Origin: Ahaetulla prasina
Taxonomy: Eukaryota > Chordata > Lepidosauria > Squamata > Colubridae
Reading direction: 5' to 3'
DNA length: 64,000 nt
Assembly: GCF_028640845.1 (NCBI RefSeq)
Contig: NC_080540.1
Location: 217,311,800 to 217,375,799, forward strand
The translations under genes were made by a program, and so were the position numbers. Of this stretch, positions 35,173 to 47,700 are shown in pieces (positions within the stretch are counted from its first letter, which is position 1; the number at the start of each line of letters is the position of its first letter). The notes under the pieces are model-generated. The model worked only from the letters and a program-made list of their open reading frames with translations. It was not told the origin of the DNA and ran no database searches.

Positions 35173-36792
35173 ATGAAACCAGCCATTGTTTTTCATTTCT
35201 GATTTATGGTGATTATGATGATAGTGATGAACCCCAGCATTCTTGTAGTCCTACATACATGTTCTTGGTAGCTATTATAAGTTTGCCAGTATTGATAGCC
35301 ATTGTAAGGCTGACATGTTTGATCCAACTTGCTTAGCATTATAAATATTGAATAACAGCAATTTTCCTGGATTTTAGTCACTTCTGCACATATTAAGGAT
35401 TCAGGTTTTCTGCTGGAAGTATGAGATTTACCCCCTGAGCTTCAACAATGCAGATTAATGAAATGTATTATAAATTGAAGACTTACCAATCATAAATTAA
35501 CTTTGACTCTGGTGGGTCTTTTAATGCTGACTTGAAGATTAATGTTCCTTTAAATTTGAATTTCATTTTGCTTAGTGCCTCAAGCAAATACACAGATACA
35601 TAAAATGGTCAGAAACTGCATAGGATTTAGATTATTGTCTAGTTTATTTCTTTATTGGGTTGATATCCAGGAGTTCAAGGTTTCCTACATAGAGCTTCTT
35701 TAGTTTGGGCTAAGAGTGAGTCCTGACTCTCACTATTCTTAATCCAAAACCTTAGTTTGTATGCTAGCTGCAAAATATTTAATTTGGTTTTTATTTATGA
35801 GAGTGGTATACTATTGGCTATAGTATTAATTTCCTATCCAGTTAAATTTCTATTTGGATAAAATCCATCCTTCCTTACTTTGGTACTAAAGCTTTATAAA
35901 TAGGATGATAAAGCTGATACTATTGGTGTTTTCAAATATTAAGATATATGACCCAAATGACAGTGCCAGCTTTTCTTCTTCTCCTCTATCTTGGAAATCC
36001 TACCAAATTCCCACTTCTACCATTCTGAAAAAACTAGATTATTTTTTTTTAGAATTCTTGACCTTGCCTAACATGTTATTGTATTCCTACTACAGATCTA
36101 ATATATCTTTGTTTCCTAAATGTTGATCAGATTTCAAAGGGAGAGTTAACAGTTTGTAATCCAGGTTTCCAGGATGTGAGAAGCTGATTTCAAGAAGAAA
36201 TCTTTATTTGGTGTTGACATTTTTATCCTTTCTTTTATAGATGTTTGGTATATCTCCCATTTTCTCCTTACTATATATTCCAGTTTAGTAACTACAGTCA
36301 AATGTAAACTTTTTAGTTCTTAGTTTTGGTGTGTGTTTCTGTAATGATTAGTTGTGAAAGAATGTATTTTTTGAAAGCAGCTAATTGCCCAGGTGAATTT
36401 TCTTTAGTCTTAAGTTATAACTAGTGGTGCTTCTATGCATATGGACAGAATTTAAGATTAGGCCTATTGATGTTTTGCATTCTCTTTTGTTGTTCTAGAA
36501 AACCTTCCCTGCAGTTTTTCAAGGATTAGGCTTTCTTTAAAAAGGGAGCATGCTTAAAGAAGCATGCTGCTTTTCAAGTATATTATATTTACATTTAAAG
36601 GAAAGAATTATATGGCACCAACGTAAGAGAAGTGTTGCAAATTGGTCTAATGCAGAATCTGACCAAATGATATTTTTCCAATTATAAAAGCTTTCTTTCT
36701 TTTTCTTCCATATTGAATCATGTGAACTATTTTTAATCTTCTGCCCCCCCACCCCCCGGTTAATTATTAGTGGATTTTACCTGGGTAACATA
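35173..36792. other. Non-coding, nothing recognised
   Basis: No supported feature. Confidence 0.4.
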
Positions 36793-36800
36793 GGCATAAC

Positions 36801-36939
36801 CAGGGGTGGTATTCACTTAGATTCGCTACTGGTTCGCAAATGTGTGGGTCTTACACGCATGCACAGAGTGTCAAAAATGAGACGTGATCCTGCTTCCGGT
36901 TTGACCGAACCGGATAGAACTGGCTGAATACCACCACTG
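36801..36939. mobile_element. Short hAT element (CAGTGGTG family)
   Basis: The ends CAGGGGTGGTATTCA and TGAATACCACCACTG are near-perfect inverted repeats. The flanks GGCATAAC and CATATAAC are a worn 8-bp duplication. The interior has GGTTTGACCGAACCGG. Confidence 0.85.
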
Positions 36940-36944
36940 CATAT

Positions 36945-37180
36945 AACCCTGGTTTGATGTGATGTTTCAGTCACCATGCTAGAAACTGGGAAACTCCGTG
37001 TTCTGATCCTGTAGTGGGCACAAAGCCAGCAGGGTGCCCTTTCGCCAGTCACGCACAGTCAGGCCTGGGAAAGAAGCAGTGGCAAATCACTTCCCAAAAA
37101 ACTTTGCCAAGAAAAATGCAGGAACTTGCCCAGGCAGTCACCAGGAGTCAAAAACTGACTTGAAAGCCACAAAACAAAAC
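36945..37180 (+). mobile_element. tRNA-derived squamate SINE (Squam-like), diverged
   Basis: Shows GGGTGCCCTTTCGCCAGTCA, GGGAAAGAAGCAGTGGCAAA, TTGCCAAGAAAAATGCAGG and ACTTGCCCAGGCAGTCACC, then AGTCAAAAACTGACTTG. The ending resembles Bov-B-like tails. Assigned by recognition only. Confidence 0.45.
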
Positions 37181-37816
37181 TCTGATTGACATTCGTAATA
37201 AGATAAAATACTCTGCAGTTGATTACTCATTTATGTCTTTGAACTGCTGTGATGTGCTAAATCTAAACTTTTCTTGCTATAACACTGAGGCCCATGTTGG
37301 CAAAGAAAATTGGCAATAACTTTTGCTTCTTTGGAGGAATGAGAGGACTTGATGATACAGATATATATTGACCAGATAATATCACCAATTATAGAACACA
37401 AAATGTACTGCTTTTTTATTAGTGTTTGTCAAGGTATTATACAGTCGATATATTCACTTTTGGTTGGAATGTATTCCATTTCATGCTGGATTTTTCTCAG
37501 CTTATCTAATTCATATTCCAGGTGGAATTTCTGTCCTTAGAGATTCACTGTTTTACAGTAGTGTGTGTGCATTTCTGCATTTAGAAGGGGTGAAAAAAAC
37601 ACTTTTGCTAATATCTAACTGCTTGAATGAATCAGTACGTAGTTCTGTTGCAAGCAATGCTTTAATTTTAAAATAAATTTGCAATAAAGTACACATTATT
37701 CAAGCTTTGGATCTGGCAGATTTTGTTTTGTCCAAAGAAAATGGGTGATATTTTTTTGGGTGGATCCATAAGGCCTGTCTTAATCAGTCATTTTATTTCT
37801 TAATAGAAATAACTTA
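37181..37816. other. Non-coding, nothing recognised
   Basis: No supported feature. Confidence 0.4.
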
Positions 37817-37824
37817 CTATAAAT

Positions 37825-37959
37825 CAGGGGTCTCCAACCTTGTCAACTTTAAGACTTGTGGACTTTAACTCCCAGAATTCCTCTGCCAGCTTTGCTGGCT
37901 GAGGGATTCTGGGAGTTGAAGTCCACAAGTCTTAAAGTTGACAAGGTTGGAGACCCCTG
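37825..37959. mobile_element. Near-perfect palindromic hAT element with exact 8-bp target duplication
   Basis: Begins CAGGGGTCTCCAACCTTGTC and ends with its inverse, GACAAGGTTGGAGACCCCTG. The two arms are complementary almost to the centre (about 37892). CTATAAAT flanks both sides (37817-37824, 37960-37967). Confidence 0.95.
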
Positions 37960-37967
37960 CTATAAAT

Positions 37968-38834
37968 AACCATATAAATTTATAAAACCATCAAATGAGC
38001 CATGTGGATTTAAGGTGTGGCCCAGTGACTGGTTTTCAGAACAATGGTGCCTCAAAAACCTCAGGGAATTAATATAGATATCAATGTTAGTTTTCCATCT
38101 TACAAGGTTATGTTAAAATCATGACATGTTATATAAGTGGCATACTGGTGCATTAGTCCCTTTCTAGCTGTGCAAAATTCAGATGTCTGGTTTTGTAATT
38201 TGTGTGGGACAGCATATTATTGAAGACATTTCTGTATTTTATCAGCTCAATTATTTCAGTAATACTGCTTGAGTCTTTAAACTTTCTCTGTAAAGAAATA
38301 CTGAATTAAACTTTCAGTTGCAACATCAATTGAATTCATACAGTCAATGATATTTGCATAACTGTGCAAACAGGTTAGTCTACAGAGCTGGACAGCAACT
38401 GATGTAATTTCACAAACTTCATAAAAGGTTACTATGAAAGCAATCTGTGGCACACCAAAAATAAATAATCCAGCTATATATTTTTGCCATTATTTCTGCC
38501 TCACCCAACCGATTTGATTTTCAGTACCAGATCTTTGTTTAGCTGAGATAGAGTTCTTGTAGCCATATGTCGGTATATAGGTTTGAAGATGGATGCAAAG
38601 TAATTAGTTTGTTCTGCTCTTTTAAACCCGGCTTCTAAAAATATCTTAATTCCTGAAAGAAAAAGACGTTGAATGAATTTGAAAAGATTAGATTGGAATT
38701 GCCTGAAATTCTATTAAGCCATACTGCATGGACGTGCTGGGAATATCAATACAATTAATGTAAATTTGTACGAACTGATTTGTTGCATTATCTTGCTAAT
38801 CTAACATATGGTACTTTTTGTGTCCATATTGCAG
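37968..38834. other. Non-coding sequence upstream of the alternative ELAVL2 exon
   Basis: No repeats are recognised. The last 20 bases end in TTTTTGTGTCCATATTGCAG, a usable 3' splice site, so this is probably intron. Confidence 0.5.
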
Positions 38835-38925
38835 ACGGCAACTCCAAACTAACATGGCAGTCAGACTGTGTGATGTGGCTTCTCTGCTTAGAAGTGGTTC
38901 GTGGGCAGCAGAGCCTTGGACTGGG
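38835..38925 (+). CDS. ELAVL2: ELAVL2 alternative N-terminal exon (coding from 38854)
   Basis: Encodes MAVRLCDVASLL..WAAEPWTG from an ATG at 38854 with a strong context (A at -3, G at +4). To my knowledge this peptide is the N-terminus of the longer vertebrate ELAVL2 (HuB) isoforms. It joins the [13 protein letters not shown] start of the shared exon. The exon follows a TTGCAG acceptor at 38829-38834 and stops at GGG|GTCTGT (donor GT at 38926-38927). Its phase-0 end fuses in frame to CAG GTA ATT GCT GCC ATG at 40952. The upstream part of the exon (38836-38853) has no in-frame stop, so the start could in principle lie further upstream. The added 29 residues precede RRM1 and contain no known domain. 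The donor is weak (C at +3), which fits optional inclusion. An alternative first exon is possible if the AG is chance. Confidence 0.82.
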
Positions 38926-40945
38926 GTCTGTGGGATTTTTCTTAAATTCTGTAGGCTATTATTAACATGTTGCACTAGTGCTGAGGCCATACCAAACACT
39001 TTTAAATTATATTTGAATTAATTTTGTACGCTCTCTTACAAGTTCTGGCATAGCTATTAGACTATATCTTGGCTTGGGGCAAGGTTCATGGCATACTTGA
39101 AACTTGTAAATATAGATATAACTTTTTCTAATGCTATTTTTCTTCATAATAACTTGAGTTTTGCTCCAGTACAATTTTATAATAAAAAGAACAGAGTTTG
39201 TATTAAATCTGCTTTGGTATGGTCTGAATGCTGAATAACCATAACTCTGGAAATGACTTTACACTGTGTATTTTTTTGGTTACTAAAGAAATTATAGAAT
39301 TCCATTTGAATCATAAATTTTCTTGGCTGGAAATAAAACAAAAATTTAAAGCTGCTGAAAAACCTGTTTTCTAACAGGTGAAAAATTTATTTACGGATAG
39401 GGTATATTTCTTTAAAAGATAACATATTGGTATGGTTTTGTTTTGAGTAGCAGATGGTTCTGTAACTGAGACACCGTAATTTCAGATTATATAGGGTATT
39501 ACAGCTGTTCATTTGAATGTTGCTTTAGGATTTCATTTTTGCCATCTAAGCACAAAAATAAATATGCAGATATGTGAAGATGGTTAGTTATCCTTTAAGA
39601 AAAGATCAGTTTAATAATGCTTAAAATAACTTTCTAGAAAGCTTCAGTCTGCAATATTGTGGCCCATATGTTCTACATGATACAGTAGGAACATTTGAAT
39701 AACAAACTGCTTAAAATATCCTTGGATAGTTTGTACATGAACAATTCAGTTCTGTTTTGAAATCAGAGGAAAGAGGTTCATAAGTGAGCATATGTTAGAA
39801 GAACTGAAACTGAAAGGAGTGTTCATTAGAAGATGTTTGGACCTCTTAAAACAAATATTGAAGGCATGCCTCATTATCCCGGAATTGGTCATTCTCGGGT
39901 TGATAGCTCATAATCTCCTACTTTCCCTTTTTTCAAGGGTAACATTTATAATTTCCAAGTATTGTCATTCCATTTTTTTTTACCGAGATAATAATTTGGA
40001 CTTTATTAAACTGCCTAAGATTGAAAATAATGGATTATCAAAAGGCCAGCTGAAGAGAATCTTAGGCTGAGTTCCTTCTTGAAGCAGTATTATGGGCACA
40101 CTAAACTAGTTCTTGACTTCTGAAATGAGTTCTGTCTTTTCAGATTTGATTAAAATTTAAATTCCATTCTTATCTGGAAATAATAGCTAACAGGTTTTCT
40201 ACAGTAGCATTCCTAAAATAAAAGTTTTTCTATATTTAGGAAAGCTCTTGCTTCAAATGACAAAATCTTTTACTCTTCTGTCAATAACTTCAGTTTTCTA
40301 TTAGCTCAGTTTAACTGAAGACATAGTTACACAGGTCTGAATTCACTGCTTTGGGGGGCACTGTGAGAAACAATAGAGGTCGAAAGTAGTTGATAATAAT
40401 TGGTGATGAAGCGAGGAAGTGTTCATGTGGTTATTCCAGCATTTGGTACTTCTTAATCCTTGTCAATCACAAAGTTTGGAAGAGAAAACTCTTATTTTGC
40501 AAGCAATATAACTAATGTGGCCAATCCACTTTAATATTTGAAAAGTAACCAAAACAGTACATTTGTTTTTAATAATGTATTTTATGAAGTCTACTGTTGA
40601 TTGTCTTTGTCAGTTCGTCATTTGCAATAATTATTGAAAGCTTTATGAGACGTTTATTTGAACAACATTGAAACTTTATCAGAATTTAATACTTAACCAG
40701 TTATTTCTTGGGGTTTACTGAATTAGCTTTGGCTTAGAAAAAATGTTTCAGTAAACCTTTGTAGCTTTATTTTTTCTAAATCGGCTTTATTGTTAGAGAA
40801 TTACAACAGCTTTGTTTTTATTATAGAACGATAATTGCAGTCTTGACAATTGGGCACTCTTGCATAATATCAAAGCTTTAAATTCATAGCTAGAATCGCT
40901 AATAGATGGTGAAATATGAATTCTGACAGTTCCTATTTTCTCTGT

Positions 40946-40951
<6 letters not shown>
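38926..40951 (+). other. ELAVL2: ELAVL2 intron between the alternative and shared exons
   Basis: About 2 kb with no recognisable transposon, unusual for this window. It ends TCTGTTTTTAG. The open frame at 39792-40070 has no protein features. Confidence 0.65.
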
Positions 40952-41869
<918 letters not shown>

Positions 41870-42425
41870 AATAACAGATGCACCCAGCCTCTTAAATATT
41901 TGAACATTGTTATGTCAGCCTTAATCCTTCTTTTCATTAAACTAGACATACCCAATTCCTGCAACCGGTTTTCATTCGTTTCACAGGCCTCCAATCCCCT
42001 AACCATCTTTGTCGGTCTTCTTTGCACTCTTTCCAGAGTCTCAGTATCTTTTTTATATTGTGGTGACCAAAACTGGATGCAGTTTTCCAAGTGTAGATTT
42101 ATAAAGTGGTACTAAACACTTCATATGATCTTGATTCTATCCCTTTGTTAATGCATTTTAGGATTGAGTTGATATTTTTGACAGTTGCAGCAGACTGCTG
42201 GCTCATATTTAAGTGATTGTCCACTAGGACTCAAAGATCCTTCTGACAGTCAGTACTATGGAGTCAGATACCACCTATTCTGTACCTTTGCATTTGGGTT
42301 TTCTCGCCTAAATGTAGCACCTTACTTTTTTCCCCATTGAATTTCATTTTGTTAGAAAGGGCCCAGTGTTCAAATTGTCAAGATCTTGAGCCTATCTGAG
42401 AGACACATCCTAAGAGGAGACACAG
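41870..42425 (-). mobile_element. CR1 LINE, 3' part of ORF2
   Basis: The minus strand encodes QFWSPQYKKDTETLERVQRR, PTKMVRGLEACE and RLQELGMSSLMKRRIKADIT. To the right, the reversed ORF2 continues (TTGAATTTCATTTTGTTAG, TTTGCATTTGGGTTTTCTCG on +). It is older and more diverged than the other CR1 copies. Confidence 0.82.
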
Positions 42426-43778
42426 CCCGTGCCATCAAATCAGCATTGTACCATTAGCTTTTGATATCAAGCATTCCTCATCCAGTCTAAACTAATAGTA
42501 TCTATAACATGACTGTTTTTTTTGCTATAATAGCTAAGCTGGAAATATGGGAGAAAAAGCAATCTAGTTAAAAGCTGCAAATCAATACTGTAATACTCGC
42601 TAATATACTGTAAAGGACATCACTGAAAGTGGCCAAGTTTTGTTTGTATATTTTGATTTGAGCTCTGAATGGTCAATACTTCATCATTGGAAAGGTTGAA
42701 ATATTTTGCATACTCCTACTGCAATACCTGTGTTAGTTGCTATCCTTATTTTCGACATAAGGTTAGATTGTTCATGTGATTTCATATGGTTAAATGCATA
42801 AATTCTTAAGCCTCCAAATCCTACACAATCTCTTTCTATCAAATTATTGGTGTGGTTTCCAGATGGCCGTAGTTTACCATTGTTGTACTGTTCATCTGGG
42901 TCATTTTCTCAAATTTTGAATGTTGTGTTTCAGAGTAACAAGGAGTAGATGCCTCTCTTGGTTTCAGTGTTCTGAATTTGCAGAATTTTCTTGGCACCTT
43001 CTAGGACTGCATTTCATTTTGTCCAGTATTTATTCTCACTCATTTCCACATTGGAATCTTGGCCGAGACAATACTTTTGATTTTTTTTATTTGATTTTTT
43101 TATTTTGGCAAATCTACTGAAATTTCAGACTCAAGAGTCAATCTAGGAATCTGATAGGTTGCAAAAATCTAATACTTCATAAAGCATACACTTTATAACT
43201 TGAAAACTGGCTTGAAAAAACTGGTGGCTTTTCTAATTAGGTGATGCTTTAAAAGCATCATTTTGTTTAATGTATTTTAAGTCTACAAATAATGCAAATC
43301 TGTTTGCCCCACTCTATTTCATTCTGGCCTAAATCCCTTGCTTAAATATGATGATACAGATTTCTCTCTTAATAATTAAAGTTTTTAATATAGTGTTGTC
43401 GACCTTGTGTTACCCATTCAAAATAGGAAGTCAGGCAATACATAACATAGAGCAGAAAATTGAACAAAGACCCCAGAGCAATTGAATTTTGTTCCTACAA
43501 AATAATTTGCTTGTTCTTTATTTGTTTACCTTCCAATTGAAGGTGACAAATAGACAGGAAAGTTTTAGTATAATATAGATTTACTTGTAATGCTTTAAAC
43601 GTTTAAAGGCACTTAAATATTTAACCTTCCACCCTTCTGTGGACTCATTCGTAACTAAGACATTATATGAAGACATAAATGTTTAAAAGATGCCCCAAAT
43701 AAAATGCTGCTGCCATTCAAATACCAGAGTGGATTTCAGATATACTGCTATCATACAAGGACCCAGTCCCAATAATCA
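42426..43778 (+). other. ELAVL2 intron, nothing recognised
   Basis: Repeat-poor AT-rich sequence with no supported feature. Confidence 0.45.
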
Positions 43779-43786
43779 CCATAAGG

Positions 43787-44187
43787 CAGTGGTGAAATGT
43801 AAAATTTGTTACTACCGGTTCTGTGGGTCTGGCTTGGTGGGGGGGTAATGTGACTGGGTGGGCATGACCAACTTTTTCTTTTACTTTTAAAAGCATTTTT
43901 TCTACAACCTCTTCAGCCGAAGAGGTTGTAAAAAAATGCTTTTAAAAGCCTCTGATGATCCCAGCTGAGCCGCGCGATCATCGGAGGCTTTTTTTTTTAC
44001 TTTTAAAAGCATTTTTTCGGCGGAAGAAAAACATGCTTATAAAAGGAAAAAAAAAACCTCTGATTATTGCACAGCTCAGCTGGGCATGGGGGGGGGCAGG
44101 GATTTTTGCTACCAGTTTTCTGAACCACCCTCCACTATCGCTATCGGATCGAGCAATCTGGACTGAACCGAGAGCATTTCACCCCTG
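43787..44187. mobile_element. hAT element (CAGTGGTGAAAT family), perfect 8-bp target duplication
   Basis: CAGTGGTGAAATG at the left and GCATTTCACCCCTG at the right. CCATAAGG is on both sides (43779-43786, 44188-44195). The interior has a strong hairpin at 43880-43948 (TTTTAAAAGCATTTTTTCTA inverted around CAGCCG) and GATGATCC/GGATCG-type secondary pairs. Confidence 0.94.
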
Positions 44188-44255
44188 CCATAAGGTAACA
44201 AAAATGATCAGAAATAGATGATCAGTTATTGTCTGCACATTTTACATGCAATATA

Positions 44256-44613
44256 CAGGTAATTCTCAACATAAAACCACAATTGAGTTGAAATTTCCAT
44301 TGCTAAGGGAGATAGTGAGTTGCGCTCCAGTTTTACAACCTTTCTTGCCACGGTTGTTAAGTGACTCATTGCAGTTGTTAAGTTACTAACACGGTTATTA
44401 AGTGGATCTGGCTTCCCCATTGACTTTGCTTGTCAGAGGGTCACAAAAAGTGATCACATGACCCTGGGACACTGCATCCTGTTCGAACCAGTTCCCAAGC
44501 ATCCTGAATTTTCATCACGTGACCACAAGGATGCTGCAGTGGTTGCAAGTGTGAAAAATGGCCATTAGCCACTTTTTTTCCATGCCGTTGTAACTTTGAA
44601 TGAGGACCACCTG
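44256..44613 (-). mobile_element. TA-flanked MITE (CAGGTAGTCCT family), copy G, reverse orientation
   Basis: TA|CAGGTAATTCTCAACATAAA at the left; GAATGAGGACCACCTG|TA at the right. The body is in the reverse orientation, like copies B and H (GTTGTTAAGTGACTCATTGC). Confidence 0.82.
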
Positions 44614-45989
44614 TATTGATACTTCAGTTGCCTGGCTTTCTGTCTTGTCCCATGGTTTTCAATGAGGAAAAACCCATTTTTTTTTCTAGCTAGTCTTGTG
44701 TACTACTATGCAGTACACCTAGGAAGATGGAATGAGAACCTAATAAAGACTGGTTAATCTGACCATCCATTGGTTAGAACGAAAGTTCTTTCTCTGTCAG
44801 GTATATTTTTCATCCCAATGTTTGTTTCATTTTTACCTGGCTTAAGGTAAATAATGAAACCCTCACAGTTTCAACTTCAAACTGCTTATCCTGGACCTCA
44901 CTCCATTCTTAAGAGGTCCGTGAAGGCACCAGCATGCCTACTGTCCTTGTCTTACTTGCCCCCATTTATTTGTATTTACTTCCTTTTTTTATGTTCATAC
45001 CTCTACCTGTCATCTTGTACATATTTGACAAGCAAATAAAATAAATGTCTGGTACCTGCTAAATTACAAGTTAAATCTGCACAATCTTGGATGGAAGTCA
45101 CCTGTATGTATGAGAGGCAGGCAATCCATAGTGAGGTATAAAAAGTGTCATTCCAGAGATACCATGTTTTATGCATTATATTTCTATGCCAAATTGTTCG
45201 CTGTGTTGCATGACCACATTCTGTCTGGTTTAATTTTTCAGAGTTCTCCCACGCTTGAGTTTTAGACTAAATTTTGCAAGGCTAAAAGGGTCTGAATCTG
45301 ATTTTTTTTTTTTTGTCTTTAAAGTCTCTTCTCTTCTTGTCCCCTTTTTATTTTGTTTCTTAAATGCTATTTCAATTTTAAATAGAAAGTAAACAGGTCA
45401 GGCTTCTGGTGATTATATGAACATATTCATGTTGTTTTCTTGACAACCGTATGGGCTTACCACTGTCATCTTTGCCAATGAAGTATAAGATGGAAAGAAA
45501 TTAAATCTATTTCTCAAACATGGCAGTGGGAAAAAAAAGGATTTTGAAATCTACACTGGATTGCTGGCTTGTTTCTGCATATACCTACTTTTTGTCTATT
45601 TAGATCTTACCTTCTAAAATGAGCTTTTTTCCCCCCTTTCCTCTCTGCAAAATAGTTTAGACCGGTGCTTTGAGTTTTATTTCTTTTTACAGAGAGGTAA
45701 TTTTGTTCTTTAGATGCACAATTTTCTTTGTTTTCTCTCACTTCATTTAGAGTCATGTTGAGCTCTTAATTGTACCTTTATTTTGGAAATAAATTCTAAA
45801 TCGGGTCATGGAATTCGCTTAAGTGATGGTTTAAATAGGTAAACGGTTGGGTCAGCAGAACGAAAGCGTAGCAGAGCCTTCTTTTGAAATCCCATTTTTT
45901 TTCAAAGGTAGAATACCGTATTCTGCTTTGGATAACTTTCTTCCTTATCTTGACTAGGTAGATTGCATGTGCGAGTAGCCAAATCCTTT
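44614..45989 (+). other. ELAVL2 intron, nothing recognised
   Basis: No supported feature. T-rich runs near 45302 and 45630. Confidence 0.45.
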
Positions 45990-47310
45990 TATCTGGACTA
46001 TTTTCTGTCAAGTTTGAGACCTTCTTACAGCACTGAGACAGCACTGATTGACTTATTGACCTTCGGCAGGTGCAGGATAGAAGTAGCACATCCATCCTGG
46101 CCTTCCTTGACCTCTTTGCATCACTTGTGGTATTCTTCTAGGATGGCTCAGAAGGTTAAGTGGGGGACACGTGGTGCTGCAGTGGTTTTCCTTCTTCCTT
46201 CAGAGCTGGTTCTTATCAGTATTGGTTGGTGTGGAGGGATTATGCCTGAGGCCTTTGCTTTACAAGGTTCCTCAAATCTCTTTCTTTCCTTATTTCTGTT
46301 TAACATCTACTGTATATAAAGCTCTGAAGCTTTATCCATTTGACCTGGGGGCAACACATCATCAGTATACATAGGTATGCATCTCTGTCCTAGACTGACC
46401 CAAATGATGATGTTGAGGTTCTGCCTAGATATCTGGAGGCTGTGGGGATCTGGTTGGGAAAGAACAGGCTTCAACTCTACCTTGGTAAGATTTGATTGCT
46501 CTGAGTTTTGTCCACCCACCGGATCCAGTGAGTTCATCTTTATCTCTTAACACTCCAGAGTTGGTGCCAAATTTGGGATGCTTCTGATATCACAGCTCCT
46601 GCTTGAAGAACATGGGTTTTTACATGGGTTCATCTTGTGTACCAGTTGTGACCATTTCTGGATGGGGGGCAGTGGTCGATTTCTACCGGTTCGCCACGGT
46701 TCAGGTGAACCGGTAGTGGCAGCGAGAGGCCCTGCCCAGACGTCACCATGGACACTCTACACATGTACAGAAGGTCTGCACGCGAGCAAATCTTGCGTGC
46801 ACACATGCGATCCCGGTTCCGAACTGGTAGCGAAGGTAAGAGAAACCCACTACTGATGGGGAGGGCACTACCCATGATAGGTGGTGACACCCTAGTCATC
46901 ACCTATCTGGATTACTGTAGTGTGCTGTCTACCCTTAATGGACATTTAAAAGCTGTAACTAACTAATCTAGAATACAGTAGCTTAAACAATTTTGGACAC
47001 TTCATGATATCAACACATATCAAGAGCAGTGGAGATAGTCTTGAGGGAAATATTCAGAAACTGTTAGAGAAACAAAAAGGAATAAAAGGAAGGAAAGGAA
47101 AAACACAAATGGACCTCCTAAATTCTAATATAAAGACTAATTCCAATCTTCTGATGGAGTCTGTTTCCTGATCTGAACAATCTGAAAGAATTCATTCTCA
47201 TACCTTGGTCACTGTCTACTTAGACTATTGCAGTGTGCTATACACAGAACTGTCCTTGAAGACCATCCTGAAGCTCTAGCTTGTCTAGAAAACAGCAGCA
47301 TGGATAATTA
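45990..47310 (+). mobile_element. Old L2-type LINE fragment, RT region
   Basis: Scattered + strand RT phrases in shifting frames. FETFLQH/STETALI-like near 46010-46045 equals the FRPxxxTETAL block. CTGTTTAACATCTACTGTAT (about 46297) equals LFNIY. CCAAATGATGATGTTGAGGT through GAGGCTGTGGGGATCTGG equals the segment after YADD. TACCTTGGTAAGATTTG equals the KT.W region. The LDYC block appears twice, near 46910 and 47220. It is heavily decayed and split by a hAT. Confidence 0.6.
46670..46855. mobile_element. hAT element (CAGTGGT family) inside the old L2
   Basis: Starts CAGTGGTCGATTTCTACCGG and ends GAGAAACCCACTACTG. The flanks ATGGGGGG and ATGGGGAG agree at 7 of 8. GGTTCAGGTGAACCGGTAG is shared with 11650. 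Confidence 0.82.
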
Positions 47311-47314
47311 TGAG

Positions 47315-47390
47315 TATGTGTGTGTATGTATATATCTCTCTCTCTCTGTGTGTGTGTATACACACATACACATACGCATACATATACACA
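47315..47390. repeat. TG/TC/CA dinucleotide-rich tract
   Basis: Alternating GTGTGTGTATGTATATATCT, CTCTCTCTCTGTG and CACACATACACATACG runs. Confidence 0.9.
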
Positions 47391-47698
47391 CAGTGGTCAT
47401 TAAATGAATGAAGCAGTCATTAAACAAAGCCATTATGCCCAATGGTTGGTTGGTTGGTTTTTGCTGGAAACCAGAAGTAAATGCCAGGAACTGGCAGTTT
47501 TTCCAAAAATTGCAGTCGCATGATGGTGGGATGTTGCAAATGAGTGTAAATGCAAATAGGTTGCCAAGCACCCAAAATGCAGTCACATGACTGCGGGAGT
47601 GGATACCGCTAAGTTCTTCAGAACTTAGAAATCAGGTTGTAAATAGCTCTAACAAGGTCTGTCTTGACTTCAGAGGGTTGCTAAGAAAGAACTACATG
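47391..47698. mobile_element. Possible diverged member of the TA-flanked MITE family
   Basis: CAGTGGTCATTAAATGAATG at the left, GTTGCCAAGCACCC and CAGTCACATGACTGCGGGAG inside, and AAAGAACTACATG|TA at the right recall the family. It is too diverged to be sure. Confidence 0.4.
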
Positions 47699-47700
47699 TA

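Noticed and set aside
38818..38853. Upstream in-frame ATG extending the alternative ELAVL2 peptide
   Set aside because: It lies before the TTGCAG acceptor, so it is probably intron and not part of the mRNA.
39792..40070. 92-residue open frame between ELAVL2 exons
   Set aside because: Leu/Ile-rich composition typical of AT-rich chance frames, with no domain or splice context.
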